Source of the DNA: Desulfitobacterium sp.
Lineage (GTDB): Bacteria > Bacillota > Desulfitobacteriia > Desulfitobacteriales > Desulfitobacteriaceae
DNA: 6,511 nt
Reading direction: 5' to 3'
Assembly (NCBI GenBank): GCA_012799495.1
Contig: JAAZLD010000337.1
Coordinates: 1-6,511 of the forward strand
Shown here piece by piece: positions 6,140 to 6,511 of this stretch. The notes beneath the pieces are model-generated. The model was given only the letters and a program-made list of their open reading frames with translations, did no database searches and was not told the DNA's origin. Made by a program: the position numbers and the translations under genes. How positions within the stretch are numbered: position 1 is the stretch's first letter; each line of letters begins with the position of its first letter.

Positions 6140-6511
6140 TCACCTTGTCTCTTTTGACAATTTATAAACAGCCTTCATCCACTCCAAGGTTTTAGGTATT
6201 CCCTCTTCTAATAAAATCCGTGGCTGGTAATTCAAGTCTCTTTGTGCTTTTGAAATATCCGGCTGCTTAATTTTTGTGGTAAAGTGCTCCTCTTCTTGAT
6301 AAAGTACCTTACTATCATCTTTGCCTAAATATTCAAGAATACGATCAGAGACTGATTTCATATCATGGATTTCCGTACCTGCGATATTATATACTTCCCC
6401 TGGAATAAAGTTTAAAGTGATATTCGCTAATCCCCTGGGACAATCTTCAATATAAAGGGCATTGCGTTTATGACCTAGATAAACAGTATAAGGTAAATCA
6501 TGAAGAGCACA
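6140..6511 (-). CDS. NAD-dependent epimerase/dehydratase (extended SDR), C-terminal part, 5' end cut by window edge
   Basis: The frame is open to the right edge, with 123 C-terminal residues visible and no start within the window. Recognisable blocks are GHKRNALYIEDCPRGLANI near the visible start, IPGEVYNIAGTEIHDM, and the C-terminal DISKAQRDLNYQPRILLEEG then IPKTLEWM. These match the sugar-nucleotide epimerase/dehydratase family (UDP-sugar epimerases, dTDP-glucose 4,6-dehydratase and relatives). The N-terminal Rossmann GxxGxxG and the catalytic YxxxK lie outside the window, so the exact reaction cannot be assigned. Its end abuts or overlaps the glycosyltransferase start, so the two are cotranscribed, and it may make the sugar donor that the transferase uses. 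An ATG at 6361 is internal, not the start, because family sequence continues upstream of it. Confidence 0.9.
   Translation of the reverse strand, partial: CALHDLPYTVYLGHKRNALYIEDCPRGLANITLNFIPGEVYNIAGTEIHDMKSVSDRILEYLGKDDSKVLYQEEEHFTTKIKQPDISKAQRDLNYQPRILLEEGIPKTLEWMKAVYKLSKETR

Overview
The window is a moderately AT-rich stretch (very roughly 40% GC by eye) of bacterial chromosome, most likely from a low-GC Bacillota (Firmicutes, probably Clostridia-like). The reasons are strong GGAGG-type ribosome binding sites, TTG starts, intrinsic terminators, a YczE-type membrane protein, a DUF4652-like secreted protein and a trans-sulfuration enzyme closest to Bacillus-type MetI. These are family resemblances recognised by eye, and the species is not identified. 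I see no phage, transposon, CRISPR array, tRNA or rRNA.

Layout, left to right. (1) Positions 1-1895, minus strand: most of tex, an RNA-binding transcription accessory protein. The start is a TTG, and the C-terminal S1 domain lies off the left edge. An extended -10 promoter sits just upstream. (2) 2052-2744, minus: a small membrane-anchored or exported protein of DUF4652 type, with its own terminator. A possible 20-codon leader ORF overlaps its start by ATGA. (3) 2745-3132: an AT-rich divergent intergenic region with a plausible forward promoter and three copies of an A(T/C)GAACT word. (4) 3133-4266, plus: a complete PLP-dependent cystathionine gamma-synthase/gamma-lyase family enzyme. (5) 4261-4447: between convergent genes, an 18-bp tandem array that repeats the enzyme gene's stop codon in frame, then an AT-rich hairpin and a strong GC-rich hairpin that probably ends transcription from both sides. 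(6) 4448-5155, minus: a YczE-family membrane protein with two visibly similar halves. Three degenerate repeats of about 25 bp lie upstream. (7) 5403-6511, minus: the end of a sugar-nucleotide operon, an NAD-dependent epimerase/dehydratase (N-terminus off the right edge) coupled to a family 2 glycosyltransferase, closed by a good terminator.

The genes do not form one system. The only clear operon is the epimerase/glycosyltransferase pair, which probably supplies and transfers a sugar for a surface polysaccharide or glycoprotein. Tex, the DUF4652-like gene, the sulfur amino-acid enzyme and the YczE-like gene each look like separate transcription units. I found no convincing new defence, RNA or mobile system. 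The least explained sequences are the non-coding repeats at 3012-3054, 4261-4350 and 5188-5271.
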